A stretch of DNA of 64,000 bases from Paraburkholderia largidicola (GTDB taxonomy: Bacteria; Pseudomonadota; Gammaproteobacteria; Burkholderiales; Burkholderiaceae), in contig NZ_AP023174.1 in the NCBI RefSeq assembly GCF_013426895.1, positions 3,695,947-3,759,946 on the forward strand, read 5' to 3'. The notes beneath the pieces were generated by a model. That model was not told the origin of the DNA. It worked only from the letters and a program-made list of their open reading frames with translations, and ran no database searches. The translations under genes and the position numbers were made by a program. Of the stretch, positions 9,076-18,029 are shown piece by piece. The stretch's first letter is position 1; the number at the start of each line of letters is the position of its first letter.

Positions 9076-10593
9076 TTACTTCGCAACAGGCATCGTGAAC
9101 TCGGCGCCCTTCGCGATACTGTCCGGCCAGCGCTGCATGATGCTCTTGTAGCGCGTATAGAAGCGCACGCCTTCTTCGCCATACGCGTGGTGATCGCCGA
9201 ACAGCGACCGCTTCCAGCCGCCGAACGAGTGCCATGCCATCGGTACGGGAATCGGCACGTTGATGCCAACCATGCCGATCTGAATCTGACGCGAGAACGC
9301 ACGCGCGACGCCGCCATCCGACGTGAACAGCGACACGCCGTTCGCAAACTCGTTCTTGTTGATGAGTTCGACAGCCGAAGCAAAATCGGGCACGCGCACC
9401 ACGCACAACACCGGGCCGAAGATTTCTTCTCGATAGATCTTCATGTCGGTCTTCACATCGTCGAACAATGTGCCGCCGAGGAAGAAGCCTTTCTCGTGAC
9501 CCGGCACCTTGTGCCCGCGTCCATCGACCACCAGCTTTGCGCCCGCCTCGATGCCCGCGTCGATATAACCCGACACTTTCTCGCGATGCGCCGCCGTCAC
9601 GAGCGGACCCATTTCGGCTTCGCCTTCCATGCCGTTCATGATCTTCAGCGTCTTCACGCGCGGCGTGAGCCTGTCGATCAGTTCGTCGGCGATATGACCG
9701 ACTGCGACTGCAACCGAAATCGCCATGCAACGCTCGCCCGCCGAACCATAGGCCGCGCCGATCAATGCATCGACGGCCTGATCGAGATCCGCATCCGGCA
9801 TTACGACGAGATGATTTTTCGCACCGCCCAAGGCCTGCACGCGCTTACCGTGCTTCGTGCCTTCCGTGTAGATGTATTCGGCGATCGGCGTCGAGCCGAC
9901 AAACGACAATGCGCTGACATCGGGATGCGCGAGCAATGCATCGACGGCCACCTTATCGCCGTGCACGACGTTGAACACGCCATCCGGCAAGCCCGCTTCT
10001 TTCAGCAATTCGGCAAGGCGGATCGACGCCGACGGATCGCGCTCAGACGGCTTCAATACGAACGTATTGCCGCATGCGATCGCGACCGGGAACATCCAGC
10101 ACGGGACCATCATCGGAAAGTTGAACGGCGTGATGCCCGCGACCACACCCAACGACTGACGCAGATTCCAGTTGTCGATGCCACCGCCGATCTGATCGGT
10201 GAAGTCGGTCTTCAACAGATTCGGAATGCCGCACGCGAATTCGACGATCTCGATGCCGCGCATGACTTCGCCCTTCGCGTCCGAAAACACCTTGCCGTGC
10301 TCGCGCGTGATCAGTTCGGCGAGTTCGTCGTGGTGACGGTCGAGCAATTCCTTGAACTTGAAGAGCACGCGTGCGCGCTTGATCGGCGCGGTTTCGCTCC
10401 ACGCGGGAAAAGCGGCCTTTGCGGCGGCAACGGCTGCATCGACTTCGGTGACGCTGGCGAGCGGCACGCGCGACGACACTTCGCCTGTCGCCGGATTGAA
10501 CACGTCGCCGAAACGCTGGCTCGTGCCATCGATAGGATGGCCGTTGATCACGTGCGTCAGCGCGCGCACCTTCCCTTGATCTGTCTCGCTCAT
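9076..10593 (-). CDS. mmsA: Methylmalonate-semialdehyde dehydrogenase (CoA-acylating)
   Basis: A 505-residue aldehyde dehydrogenase. The catalytic Cys289 sits in GSAGERCMA. The glutamate motif ELGGK of hydrolytic aldehyde dehydrogenases is replaced by ALGGAKNH, the hallmark of the CoA-dependent MmsA branch. It converts methylmalonate or malonate semialdehyde to propionyl- or acetyl-CoA in valine or inositol breakdown. It starts at ATG 10593 with AGGAGAC in front. It is divergent from a LysR regulator 149 bp away, its probable controller. The nearby Liv importer suggests branched-chain amino acid use, but that link is inference. Confidence 0.92.
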   Translation of the reverse strand: MSETDQGKVRALTHVINGHPIDGTSQRFGDVFNPATGEVSSRVPLASVTEVDAAVAAAKAAFPAWSETAPIKRARVLFKFKELLDRHHDELAELITREHGKVFSDAKGEVMRGIEIVEFACGIPNLLKTDFTDQIGGGIDNWNLRQSLGVVAGITPFNFPMMVPCWMFPVAIACGNTFVLKPSERDPSASIRLAELLKEAGLPDGVFNVVHGDKVAVDALLAHPDVSALSFVGSTPIAEYIYTEGTKHGKRVQALGGAKNHLVVMPDADLDQAVDALIGAAYGSAGERCMAISVAVAVGHIADELIDRLTPRVKTLKIMNGMEGEAEMGPLVTAAHREKVSGYIDAGIEAGAKLVVDGRGHKVPGHEKGFFLGGTLFDDVKTDMKIYREEIFGPVLCVVRVPDFASAVELINKNEFANGVSLFTSDGGVARAFSRQIQIGMVGINVPIPVPMAWHSFGGWKRSLFGDHHAYGEEGVRFYTRYKSIMQRWPDSIAKGAEFTMPVAK

Positions 10594-10741
10594 GGTGTCT
10601 CCTGTATAGGGCTTTCTGATGGTCGATGCTGCGGCGCAATGCGGCGCGCTTTCGCATGATCGTTCCAGCGTAATCGGCAAGTGCATCGCAAATCCAATCA
10701 GAAATGCTCAAATGCGATATAAGGCGCGTTAATATCAGCGG

Positions 10742-11641
10742 ATGGATCTCACCCTGCTCCGCGCCTTTGCGACGGTGGCGCGCGAAGGCAATCTGACGCG
10801 CGCTGCCACGCAATTGCATTTGACCCAGCCCGCCGTCAGTCTGCAGATCAAGAACCTGCAGACGGCGCTCGGCGTGACGCTATTCACGCGCACATCGCAC
10901 GGGCTTGCGCTCACGCGCGACGGTCAGGCGCTGTTGCCGCATGCAGAGCGCGCGCTGGCGGCCGCGAACGACGTCGAACGGGCGGCCGCCACGCTGCGCC
11001 AGGAAGTGCGCGGGCGGCTGCGCATCGGCACGATTCTCGACCCCGCGTTTCTGCGGCTTGGCGGGTTTCTTAAGCAGCTTGTCGAGACGTGGCCGCACAT
11101 CGAAACGCAACTGCGGCACGGCATGTCCGGCTGGGTACGCGACCAGGTCCGCGCGGGCGAACTCGACGTCGGTTATTACATCGGCCAGCCGGACGAGGAC
11201 GAACCGCGCGACAGCGCGATCTTCCACGCCGTTACGCTGACCCACTTCCAGTACCGCGTGCTGGCGCCGCCCGGCTGGAAAGATCGCATGAAAGGCGCGC
11301 GCGACTGGCGTGCGCTCGCTTCGTTTCCGTGGATCTGGACGCCCCCCGCGTCCGCGCACAACCGGCTGCTGACGCGCCGCTTCGCCGATGCCGGCGTCAA
11401 GCCCATCAAGGTTGCGGAAGTCGATCAGGAACCGTCGATGCTCGATCTCGTCAAATCGGGCGTAGGACTCACGCTCGCGCGCGATTCGACCGCGCTTGCC
11501 GAGGCGCACGCGCACGCGCTGACGATCGTCGAAGGCATCACGGTGCCGACGGAGTTGACGTTCATCACGCTCGCCGCGCACAAGGACGAGCCGGCGATCG
11601 CCGTGGCATTGAAGCTGATCGAACAGCAGTGGTCGGCATAA
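10742..11641 (+). CDS. LysR-family transcriptional regulator
   Basis: A 299-residue LysR regulator. The N-terminal winged helix-turn-helix covers residues 1-60 (MDLTLLRAFATVAREGNLTR, then LTQPAVSLQIKNLQ). An effector-binding domain follows to the C-terminus. It is transcribed divergently from mmsA across a 148-bp spacer, the classic LysR arrangement, so it probably controls mmsA and itself. The inducer cannot be read from the sequence. Confidence 0.9.
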   Translation: MDLTLLRAFATVAREGNLTRAATQLHLTQPAVSLQIKNLQTALGVTLFTRTSHGLALTRDGQALLPHAERALAAANDVERAAATLRQEVRGRLRIGTILDPAFLRLGGFLKQLVETWPHIETQLRHGMSGWVRDQVRAGELDVGYYIGQPDEDEPRDSAIFHAVTLTHFQYRVLAPPGWKDRMKGARDWRALASFPWIWTPPASAHNRLLTRRFADAGVKPIKVAEVDQEPSMLDLVKSGVGLTLARDSTALAEAHAHALTIVEGITVPTELTFITLAAHKDEPAIAVALKLIEQQWSA

Positions 11642-11917
11642 GCGAAGCGAGTGGAACGAGCATCGCGTAGCGCGAAAAGCAGCGTCGCGCGATATGAGCC
11701 GACCTCATGACACAGCGACGGTTTTGCACCCTTCACGTGCCGTGGCCTTTAACCACATCGTCATGGGCTTTTTGCTAGATTGACGCTTTGCCCGCTTTTC
11801 CCCCGCTGTTTTCCGTACCCCTTTGGTCTCTGCCGACCGGTTTGCGCACTCAGGCAATCGGGGCGAACCCGTTGTCGTCAGAAGCCGTCCACGTTCACCT
11901 TTCGACAGGAGCTTCAC

Positions 11918-12448
11918 ATGGCACGCAACATCGAAATCAAAGCTCGCGCGCAGCACTTCGAGCAGCTTCGCGAGCGCGCCGCTGCGCTTTCGCCTGACGC
12001 TCCTCTGATTTTTCGCCAGCAGGACTTTTTCTACGACGTGCCGCGCGGCCGTCTGAAGCTGCGCCAGTTCGACGACGGCACGCCCGCCGAACTGATCTTC
12101 TATCAGCGCGACGACCGCGACGGCCCGAAGGCGTCGTACTACACGCGCAGCCCGGTGACGAACCCCGAAGCGATGCACTCGCTGCTCGCCACTGCACTCA
12201 CGACGCGCGGCATCGTCACGAAGGAGCGCCACGTCTATATCGTCGGGCGCACGCGGATTCACCTGGATCGCGTCGACGGTCTCGGCGATTTCGTCGAACT
12301 TGAAGTCGTGCTCGCGCAGGATGACGACGAAGAAGGTGGCGAAAAGGAAGCGCACGCCGTGTTCTCGAAGCTCGGCGTGCCGGAATCGGACCTGGTCGCC
12401 GTCGCCTATGTGGATATGCTGAATCAGGAGCCGTTGAAGGCCGCCTGA
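11918..12448 (+). CDS. CYTH-domain protein (class IV adenylate cyclase / thiamine-triphosphatase fold)
   Basis: A protein of 176 residues that is one CYTH domain, the tunnel fold that binds polyphosphate-bearing ligands. It opens with RNIEIKAR, an ExExK-like motif whose first glutamate is replaced by asparagine. It continues with basic and acidic strand motifs (RLKLRQF, HVYIVGRTRIHLDRVDGLGDFVELEV). It starts at ATG 11918 after AGGAGC. Whether it is a cyclase, a triphosphatase or neither is not decided by sequence. The 276-bp spacer before it shows no further gene. Confidence 0.75.
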   Translation: MARNIEIKARAQHFEQLRERAAALSPDAPLIFRQQDFFYDVPRGRLKLRQFDDGTPAELIFYQRDDRDGPKASYYTRSPVTNPEAMHSLLATALTTRGIVTKERHVYIVGRTRIHLDRVDGLGDFVELEVVLAQDDDEEGGEKEAHAVFSKLGVPESDLVAVAYVDMLNQEPLKAA

Positions 12449-12467
12449 TCGCCGATATGCCGCGAGG

Positions 12468-12959
12468 TCAGACGGCGGCCGCGCCCGGCGTCAGATGACC
12501 GAGCGGCAATGGGCCGTTGCGCTTGAAGGTGGTCAGCACGATATACGAGCGCACGCTGTCGACGCCCGGCACCCGCATCAGCTTCTTCATCACGAACGAC
12601 GACAGCGCGTTCAGATCCGGCGCGACGATGCGTAGCAGGTAATCCGCGTCGCCAACCACTGCGTGGCACTCCAGCACCTCGGGCAGCACGTCGATCTGCT
12701 GCTGGAACTGCTCGATGATCGAATCGCCGTGGTGTTTCAGCTTCAGGCTCGTGAAGGCCGTCACGCCGAGCCCGAGCTTTTCCGGCCGCAGCACCACGCG
12801 ATACCCGTCGACCACGCCGATCGACTCCAGCCGCTGCAAGCGCCGCCCGATCTGCGATGGCGACAGCGGCACCTGCTCGCCGAGTTGCTGGTGCGTCGCG
12901 CGCCCGAAGCGTTGCAGGACATCGAGCAGCGCCAGATCGAAGTGATCGAGTTCTAGCAT
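12468..12959 (-). CDS. Lrp/AsnC-family transcriptional regulator
   Basis: A 163-residue regulator. The N-terminal helix-turn-helix (residues 1-60, with QVPLSPSQIGRRLQRLE) is followed by a RAM ligand-binding domain (ECHAVVGDADYLLRIVAPD). It starts at ATG 12959, preceded by GGAGAA; a longer start at 12974 has no such site. It diverges from phhA across 151 bp, so it is the likely regulator of phenylalanine hydroxylation. An amino-acid effector such as phenylalanine or tyrosine is probable by family. Confidence 0.9.
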   Translation of the reverse strand: MLELDHFDLALLDVLQRFGRATHQQLGEQVPLSPSQIGRRLQRLESIGVVDGYRVVLRPEKLGLGVTAFTSLKLKHHGDSIIEQFQQQIDVLPEVLECHAVVGDADYLLRIVAPDLNALSSFVMKKLMRVPGVDSVRSYIVLTTFKRNGPLPLGHLTPGAAAV

Positions 12960-13110
12960 GTAAATTCTCCGCATGAATTGGCGATCTAATGCACGATTAT
13001 CGCATCATCGCCGTGCGATTCGGAAAACATGCGCCCTTTCCGCGCGTTACCCGCTCTAGACTTGCACGATATCCACTTAGCCGGCGAGCCGCGCCAGTCA
13101 GTCATTCGTC

Positions 13111-14001
13111 ATGTCAGTCCCGAACACCGCGAAGCTCAAGGAGCAATTCGACGCCGGCCTCGAAACCCGTGCCGACTTCACCATCGACCAGCCGACGCAT
13201 CGCTACGGCGCCGTCGATCACGCGGTGTGGAAGCAGCTCTATACGCGGCAGACGGCGCTGCTCAAAGGGCGCGTGTGCGACGCGTTTCTGGAAGGCGTCG
13301 AACGGCTGAATCTGTCGCCGGAACGCGTGCCTTCGTTCGAAGCGATCAACGAACAGCTAATGCCCGCCACTGGCTGGCAGATCGTTGCCGTGCCTGGTCT
13401 CGTGCCGGATCAGGTGTTCTTCGAGCATCTGGCGAACCGCCGCTTTCCCGTGACGTGGTGGATGCGCCGCCCGGACCAGCTCGACTATCTGCAGGAGCCT
13501 GACTGCTTCCACGATCTGTACGGCCACGTGCCGCTGCTGATCAACCCCGTGTTCGCCGACTACATGCACGCGTATGGCCGCGCGGCCCTCGCTGCGAACG
13601 ACGCGAATGCGCTGCCGCTGCTCGCGCGCCTGTATTGGTACACAGTCGAGTTTGGCCTGATCCGCGATGAAGCAAGTCCGAATGGCGTGAAAATCTACGG
13701 AGCGGGCATCGTGTCGAGCAAAGGCGAAACGCTCTACAGCCTGCAAAGCGACGCGCCCAATCGCATCGGGTTCGATCTCGAACGCGTGATGCAGACGCAG
13801 TACCGGATCGACACGTTTCAGAAGACCTACTTCATGATCGACGATTTCTCGCAACTGTTCGACGTCGCGCGTACCGATTTCGCGCCGCTGCTGGCCAGGC
13901 TCACGCATGCGGCACCGTTCCCGGCAGGCGTAGTACTCAGCACCGACACCGTCATCACGCGTGGCACAGGCGAAGGCTGGGAGACGGACGGCGACATCTG
14001 A
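13111..14001 (+). CDS. phhA: Phenylalanine 4-monooxygenase
   Basis: A 296-residue monomeric bacterial aromatic amino acid hydroxylase. It turns phenylalanine into tyrosine with O2 and tetrahydropterin. The non-heme iron ligands are visible as H134 and H139 in CFHDLYGHVP and E180 in WYTVEFGL. The regulatory ACT domain of the animal enzyme is absent, as usual in bacteria. phhB follows 107 bp downstream and recycles the pterin cofactor. A divergent Lrp-type gene is the probable regulator. Confidence 0.95.
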   Translation: MSVPNTAKLKEQFDAGLETRADFTIDQPTHRYGAVDHAVWKQLYTRQTALLKGRVCDAFLEGVERLNLSPERVPSFEAINEQLMPATGWQIVAVPGLVPDQVFFEHLANRRFPVTWWMRRPDQLDYLQEPDCFHDLYGHVPLLINPVFADYMHAYGRAALAANDANALPLLARLYWYTVEFGLIRDEASPNGVKIYGAGIVSSKGETLYSLQSDAPNRIGFDLERVMQTQYRIDTFQKTYFMIDDFSQLFDVARTDFAPLLARLTHAAPFPAGVVLSTDTVITRGTGEGWETDGDI

Positions 14002-14108
14002 CGTAACGCGCTGCAGCAACCCTTCAACCGTGAAAAAATAGGACGACCGCGCATGCGTCGATGCATGCGGCATCGGCGCGGCCAGGCGCGCCTTCAAGAG
14101 GTGACACG

Positions 14109-14417
14109 ATGATCCAGAAACTCTCTCCCGAGCAACGCACGACGCAGGTCGCTCAACTCGACGGCTGGCAAAACGTCGAAGGCCGCGACGCAATCAAACG
14201 GCAATTGAAGTTCGTGGACTTCAACGCAGCATTCGGCTTCATGACGCGCGTCGCGATCAAGGCCCAGGAGATGGACCATCATCCGGAATGGTTCAACGTC
14301 TACAGCAACGTCGAGATCACGCTATCGACGCACGAAGCAAATGGAATCACCGAGCGCGACATTCGCCTCGCACGTTTTATCGATGAAATTGCGGCGGGAA
14401 GTGACTTGAGCCGTTGA
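14109..14417 (+). CDS. phhB: Pterin-4a-carbinolamine dehydratase
   Basis: A 102-residue enzyme that dehydrates the 4a-hydroxytetrahydropterin made by PhhA, so that the cofactor can be reduced again. The family motif [12 protein letters not shown] holds catalytic His57 and His58. The later [12 protein letters not shown] block is also typical. It starts at ATG 14109 behind GAGGTGAC. It is co-directional with phhA and very likely in the same transcript. Confidence 0.94.
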   Translation: MIQKLSPEQRTTQVAQLDGWQNVEGRDAIKRQLKFVDFNAAFGFMTRVAIKAQEMDHHPEWFNVYSNVEITLSTHEANGITERDIRLARFIDEIAAGSDLSR

Positions 14418-14500
14418 TCGGACGAATGCCGGTGACGCTCCAAAACCCTGACGAAAACCCGTTATGAAAGCGTTTTGCAGGTAATCAGGCCACCAAACCT

Positions 14501-14731
14501 TCACTTCTTTAGGCGATTCTTAAGGGACACGTAAGAATCCCACGCGGCGCGGGCAATCTCGTCCATTCCTTCCTGCGGCAGCACGGTCTGTCGCTGTACA
14601 ATCATCAGCGCATACGGCTTGGAGAGCGCGCTTGCCTCCTTGCACAGAACGAGTTCGTCACCGCTCGAAGGCGAGCGGGAACGCCAGAAATTGATCGCGG
14701 CTTCCAGTTCGTAGATCGTAATATCGGACAT
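14501..14731 (-). CDS. DUF3717 family small protein
   Basis: A 76-residue soluble protein starting MSDITIYELEAAINFWRSR, which I recognise as the DUF3717 family common in Burkholderiales. Its function is unknown. It is rich in alpha helix, has one cysteine (VLCKE), and lacks a signal peptide or membrane segment. It runs opposite to its neighbours phhB and the response regulator. The start at ATG 14731 is chosen because the upstream extension is unrelated sequence. Confidence 0.75.
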   Translation of the reverse strand: MSDITIYELEAAINFWRSRSPSSGDELVLCKEASALSKPYALMIVQRQTVLPQEGMDEIARAAWDSYVSLKNRLKK

Positions 14732-14846
14732 GGCTGGCAGATCTGTTGAAGGCCGCATCGACGGCACGCCGCACGGCATTCTGTGCAGCAGGCGCCCCGG
14801 CGAACCGCGTGCCCCTTGCCCAACCCATTGTACTTGAGCGAAACCC

Positions 14847-15533
14847 ATGCGACTCCTTCTGATCGAAGACGACCGCCCTATCGCGCGCGGCATCCAAAGC
14901 AGTCTCGAACAAGCCGGCTTCACGGTCGACATGGTCCACGACGGCATCTTCGCCGAACAGGCCCTCACACAAAACCGCCATGAGCTCGTGATCCTCGATC
15001 TGGGTCTGCCCGGCATCGACGGCATGACGCTGCTCTCGCGTTTCCGTCAGAGCAACCGTCATACGCCCGTGATCGTGCTGACCGCGCGCGACGAACTGAA
15101 CGACCGCGTGCAAGGCCTCAACTCCGGCGCCGACGACTACATGCTGAAGCCGTTCGAACCCGCGGAACTCGAAGCGCGTATTCGCGCCGTGATGCGCCGC
15201 AGCGGACCTCATGGCGACATGCCGCGTCCGGAAGTGTCGCTGGGTGGCGTGCGTCTGTCGGGTGTGGATCGCCGCATCTTCAACGACGACAAGCCGCTCG
15301 AACTGTCGCCGCGCGAATTCGCGGTGCTGGAAATGCTGTTGCTGCGCCATGGCCGCGTGGTCAGCAAGGCGCAACTGCAGGATCACCTGACGCACTTCGG
15401 CGGCGATCTCGGCGACACCGCGATCGAAGTCTATGTGCACCGGGTGCGCAAAAAGCTCGAAAACTGCCGCGTCGAAATCGTCACGGTGCGCGGCTTCGGC
15501 TATCTGCTCCAGGAAATCCGCCAGGCGTCATAA
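14847..15533 (+). CDS. OmpR-family response regulator (QseB/TctD type)
   Basis: A 228-residue regulator. The receiver domain (1-115) has acidic pocket E7-D8-D9, phospho-acceptor D51 in VILDLGLPG, and the conserved lysine in YMLKPFEP. A winged-helix DNA-binding domain follows (LSPREFAVLEMLL to VHRVRKKLE, then GFGYLL). A sensor kinase starts 194 bp downstream, so they form one two-component system. The signal is unknown; TctD-like systems respond to tricarboxylates. Confidence 0.92.
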   Translation: MRLLLIEDDRPIARGIQSSLEQAGFTVDMVHDGIFAEQALTQNRHELVILDLGLPGIDGMTLLSRFRQSNRHTPVIVLTARDELNDRVQGLNSGADDYMLKPFEPAELEARIRAVMRRSGPHGDMPRPEVSLGGVRLSGVDRRIFNDDKPLELSPREFAVLEMLLLRHGRVVSKAQLQDHLTHFGGDLGDTAIEVYVHRVRKKLENCRVEIVTVRGFGYLLQEIRQAS

Positions 15534-15727
15534 TGGTCGCCAGGACCGTTGTGGTCTGACGGCGTCCGGGTTGTCCGACGGGCGGCCGCAAGCGCATCTT
15601 CATCCATGCGCGGCGGCCGCCTGTGTCATTCAGCCCGGATGTGAATTGCCGTTTCAACTGTATTTGGAACGCATGACTGACGCGGTCGATCATCCCTCGG
15701 CGTCGGTCTTTTACCGCGGGTTCGATC

Positions 15728-17230
15728 ATGCCCTATCCCGCCGCGAATAGCCTGCGCCGCCAGTTGTTGCGCCGGCTCGCCGCTCCCCTTTCGCTGCTCG
15801 CGCTGATGAGCGGCCTCATCGCGTACTGGCTCGCGTGGCAATACACGCAGCATGTCGTCGACCGTTCGCTCGCCGACCTCGCCACGGCCATTTCGAAGCA
15901 GATCCAGATTGCCGGCCCCGAGGCGCCGATCACCGTGCCGCCGCTCGCGCAGGCGATGTTCTCGGATCCCGTCGAACAACTGGTGTATCGGATCAGCAAT
16001 GGCGAAACAGAAATTGCCGGCGATCCGAAGCTGCCGCTGCAAGGCACCAACGTGCGGCGCATGCACTACGCGTACGTGTTCGAGACGCAGCATGAAGGCA
16101 CAGCCGTGCGGGTCGCGCAGGTTCGCGTCGATCAGCCGACGGGCAATCCCGTCGTTATCGAAGTCGGCCAGCCGGTGCATCACCGCTTCCGTATCGCCGC
16201 CGAATTTCTGGTTGCGATCATGATGCCGCTGCTGCTGTTGCTGCTCGCGGGCTGGGTGATCGTGTGGCGCGTCGTGAACCAGCAGTTGAACCCGCTGACC
16301 GATCTCGCCGATTCGCTGAACCGCCAGACGCACACGTCGCTGGAACCCGTCGACGAAACCTTCGTCCCCGTTGAAATCCGTCCGCTGACGGGCGCGCTGA
16401 ACGGTTTGCTCGACCGGCTGAAATCCGCGCTCGACGCGCAGCGCAAATTCATCGCCGACGCTGCGCATCAGCTGCGCACACCGCTCACTGCGATCAAGCT
16501 GCACGCGGAACAGGCAGCCATTGCGCGCGATCCGCAACAGACGCTCGCCGCCGTCAAGGAACTGCGTGCGGCTGCCGATCGCGCGGTGCGTCTGTCGAAC
16601 CAGCTGCTGTCGCTGGCGCGTGCTGAGCCGGGTGAACAAGCCGCGCGTTTTGTGAATCTGGACGTCGCATCGCTCGCTTTCGATACTGGCGCCGAGTGGG
16701 TGCCGCGCGCGCTTGCCGTGCATGTGGATCTCGGATTCCAGCGGCTCGACGATCCGTCGAACGATCACCCGTTGATTGCGCGCGGCAACCCTGTGTTGTT
16801 GCGCGAAGTGATCGCGAACCTGCTCGACAATGCGCTGAAATACGTGCCGCCGTCACGGATGAACGGCGCGCGGATCACGATGACAGTCGCGCAATCGGTC
16901 GTCGATGGCATTCCGATGGCGGAAGTCACCGTCGAGGACAACGGCCCCGGCGTGCCTCACAAGCAGCAACCCGATCTGTTCAAACGCTTCTTCCGCGGCG
17001 ACGGCCAGGGACTGAGCGACGGCACCGTCGACGGTGGCGCGGGTCTCGGCCTTGCGATCGTGCACGACATCATGGCGCTGCATCACGGCAGCGTGCATTA
17101 CGAAGATGCCGCTGATGGCGGCGCACGCTTTATCGTGAGGCTTCCCGTTGCGGCGGGCGCCGTGCTGCGCGCGCCGGAACCGCAGCGTGAAACAAAAAAA
17201 CCGGCGCATCATGCGCCGGTCGATCCCTGA
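15728..17230 (+). CDS. Sensor histidine kinase (TctE/QseC type)
   Basis: A 500-residue inner-membrane kinase. A first membrane helix lies at about 19-38, and a periplasmic domain of the two-component sensor N-terminal type (LADLATAISKQIQ) runs to about 155. A second helix (160-182) precedes a HAMP-like linker. The dimerisation domain has H247 in FIADAAHQLRTPL. The ATPase domain shows the N box EVIANLLDNALKY and G boxes (VEDNGPGVP, GGAGLGLAIV). Its partner is the response regulator just upstream. The last codons overlap a hairpin at 17193-17220 that serves the converging gene. Confidence 0.92.
   Translation: MPYPAANSLRRQLLRRLAAPLSLLALMSGLIAYWLAWQYTQHVVDRSLADLATAISKQIQIAGPEAPITVPPLAQAMFSDPVEQLVYRISNGETEIAGDPKLPLQGTNVRRMHYAYVFETQHEGTAVRVAQVRVDQPTGNPVVIEVGQPVHHRFRIAAEFLVAIMMPLLLLLLAGWVIVWRVVNQQLNPLTDLADSLNRQTHTSLEPVDETFVPVEIRPLTGALNGLLDRLKSALDAQRKFIADAAHQLRTPLTAIKLHAEQAAIARDPQQTLAAVKELRAAADRAVRLSNQLLSLARAEPGEQAARFVNLDVASLAFDTGAEWVPRALAVHVDLGFQRLDDPSNDHPLIARGNPVLLREVIANLLDNALKYVPPSRMNGARITMTVAQSVVDGIPMAEVTVEDNGPGVPHKQQPDLFKRFFRGDGQGLSDGTVDGGAGLGLAIVHDIMALHHGSVHYEDAADGGARFIVRLPVAAGAVLRAPEPQRETKKPAHHAPVDP
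17193..17220 (-). terminator. Terminator of the SET-domain gene, embedded in the end of the kinase gene
   Basis: Arms ACCGGCGC (17200-17207) and GCGCCGGT (17213-17220) form a hairpin. On the minus strand it is followed by a T run (complement of A's at 17193-17200). It therefore terminates the converging SET gene and lies wholly inside the last codons of the kinase. Confidence 0.75.
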
Positions 17231-17282
17231 AGCGTGTCCCAAGAAGTGCGCTGCGTTCGATACGAACGGCAGCGCACATGGG

Positions 17283-17765
17283 TCACTTTTTCTTCTTCGC
17301 TTTCTTCTCGTCCTTCTTGTCCGGTGCGGCGAGCATCGTGCCGCGGCACTTGCGCGCGCCGCAACGGCACTCGTATTCCTTCTTCAGCTTCTTCGTCTGA
17401 CGCGCGTCGATCACGAGCCCGTAGTCGTAGAACAGCTCTTCGCCCGCGTCGATATCACGCAACGCGTCGATAAATACGTGGCCGTCGATCTCTTCCGCTT
17501 CGCAGTTCGGCGCGCACGAGTGGTTGATCCAGCGTGCGCTGTTGCCCTTCACCTTGCCGTCGATCACGTCGCCGCTATCGAGTGCGAAGTAGAACGTGTG
17601 ATTCGGTTCGTCCGGATTGTGAGGATGCCGCCGCAGCGCTTCCTTCCAGGAAATCCGTTGGCCCTTGTATTCGATCAACCGCTCGCCGGCTGCGATCGGT
17701 TCGAGTGCAAACACGCCTTTGCCGTGCACGCCCGATTGACGCACAGCGATCCTGCGTGAACTCAT
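17283..17765 (-). CDS. SET-domain protein-lysine methyltransferase
   Basis: A 160-residue protein that is essentially one SET domain. It has SGVHGKGVFA near the N-terminus, the pseudoknot motif ARWINHSCAPNCEA, and GEELFYDYGL. It ends in a post-SET cysteine motif (YECRCGARKCRG) that with the NHSC cysteine would bind zinc, then a lysine-rich tail. This family uses S-adenosylmethionine to methylate protein lysines. Bacterial targets are mostly unknown; ribosomal or nucleoid proteins are possible. It starts at ATG 17765 behind AAGGAT; longer starts add an arginine-rich tail of no clear homology. Confidence 0.85.
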   Translation of the reverse strand: MSSRRIAVRQSGVHGKGVFALEPIAAGERLIEYKGQRISWKEALRRHPHNPDEPNHTFYFALDSGDVIDGKVKGNSARWINHSCAPNCEAEEIDGHVFIDALRDIDAGEELFYDYGLVIDARQTKKLKKEYECRCGARKCRGTMLAAPDKKDEKKAKKKK

Positions 17766-17871
17766 TGAATCAATCCTTGTAGAACGGTGGATGAATAAAC
17801 GCCTTGTTTGCCGATGCCTCCGCGTTCGAGGCGCCTTCGCAGATGCGTGGCTTTTCTGACGCGGATAGCAA

Positions 17872-17896
17872 ACGCGGCGCCTTGCTGGCGCCGCGT
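17872..17896 (-). terminator. Hairpin downstream of the Old Yellow Enzyme gene
   Basis: Perfect 10-bp arms ACGCGGCGCC (17872-17881) and GGCGCCGCGT (17887-17896) around a 5-nt loop, in the spacer between the SET gene start and the oxidoreductase stop. The following T run on the minus strand is short (TTTGCT), so termination may be partial. Confidence 0.55.
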
Positions 17897-18029
17897 CGAC
17901 ATGCGACGCACACAGCGTCACAACCGAAATCGTACACGGATGATGTGGCTTCGTTCAACCGTCTTACGTACAGATCCACATCGCATGTGCGCGTGATGCG
18001 TATTCTACGTAGTCGGTCGAACGCAGCGT

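Noticed and set aside
9187..10659. 490-codon plus-strand frame opposite mmsA
   Set aside because: Shadow of mmsA caused by high GC in third positions; no recognisable domain.
15626..16768. 380-codon minus-strand frame opposite the histidine kinase
   Set aside because: Shadow frame; the kinase has all expected motifs.
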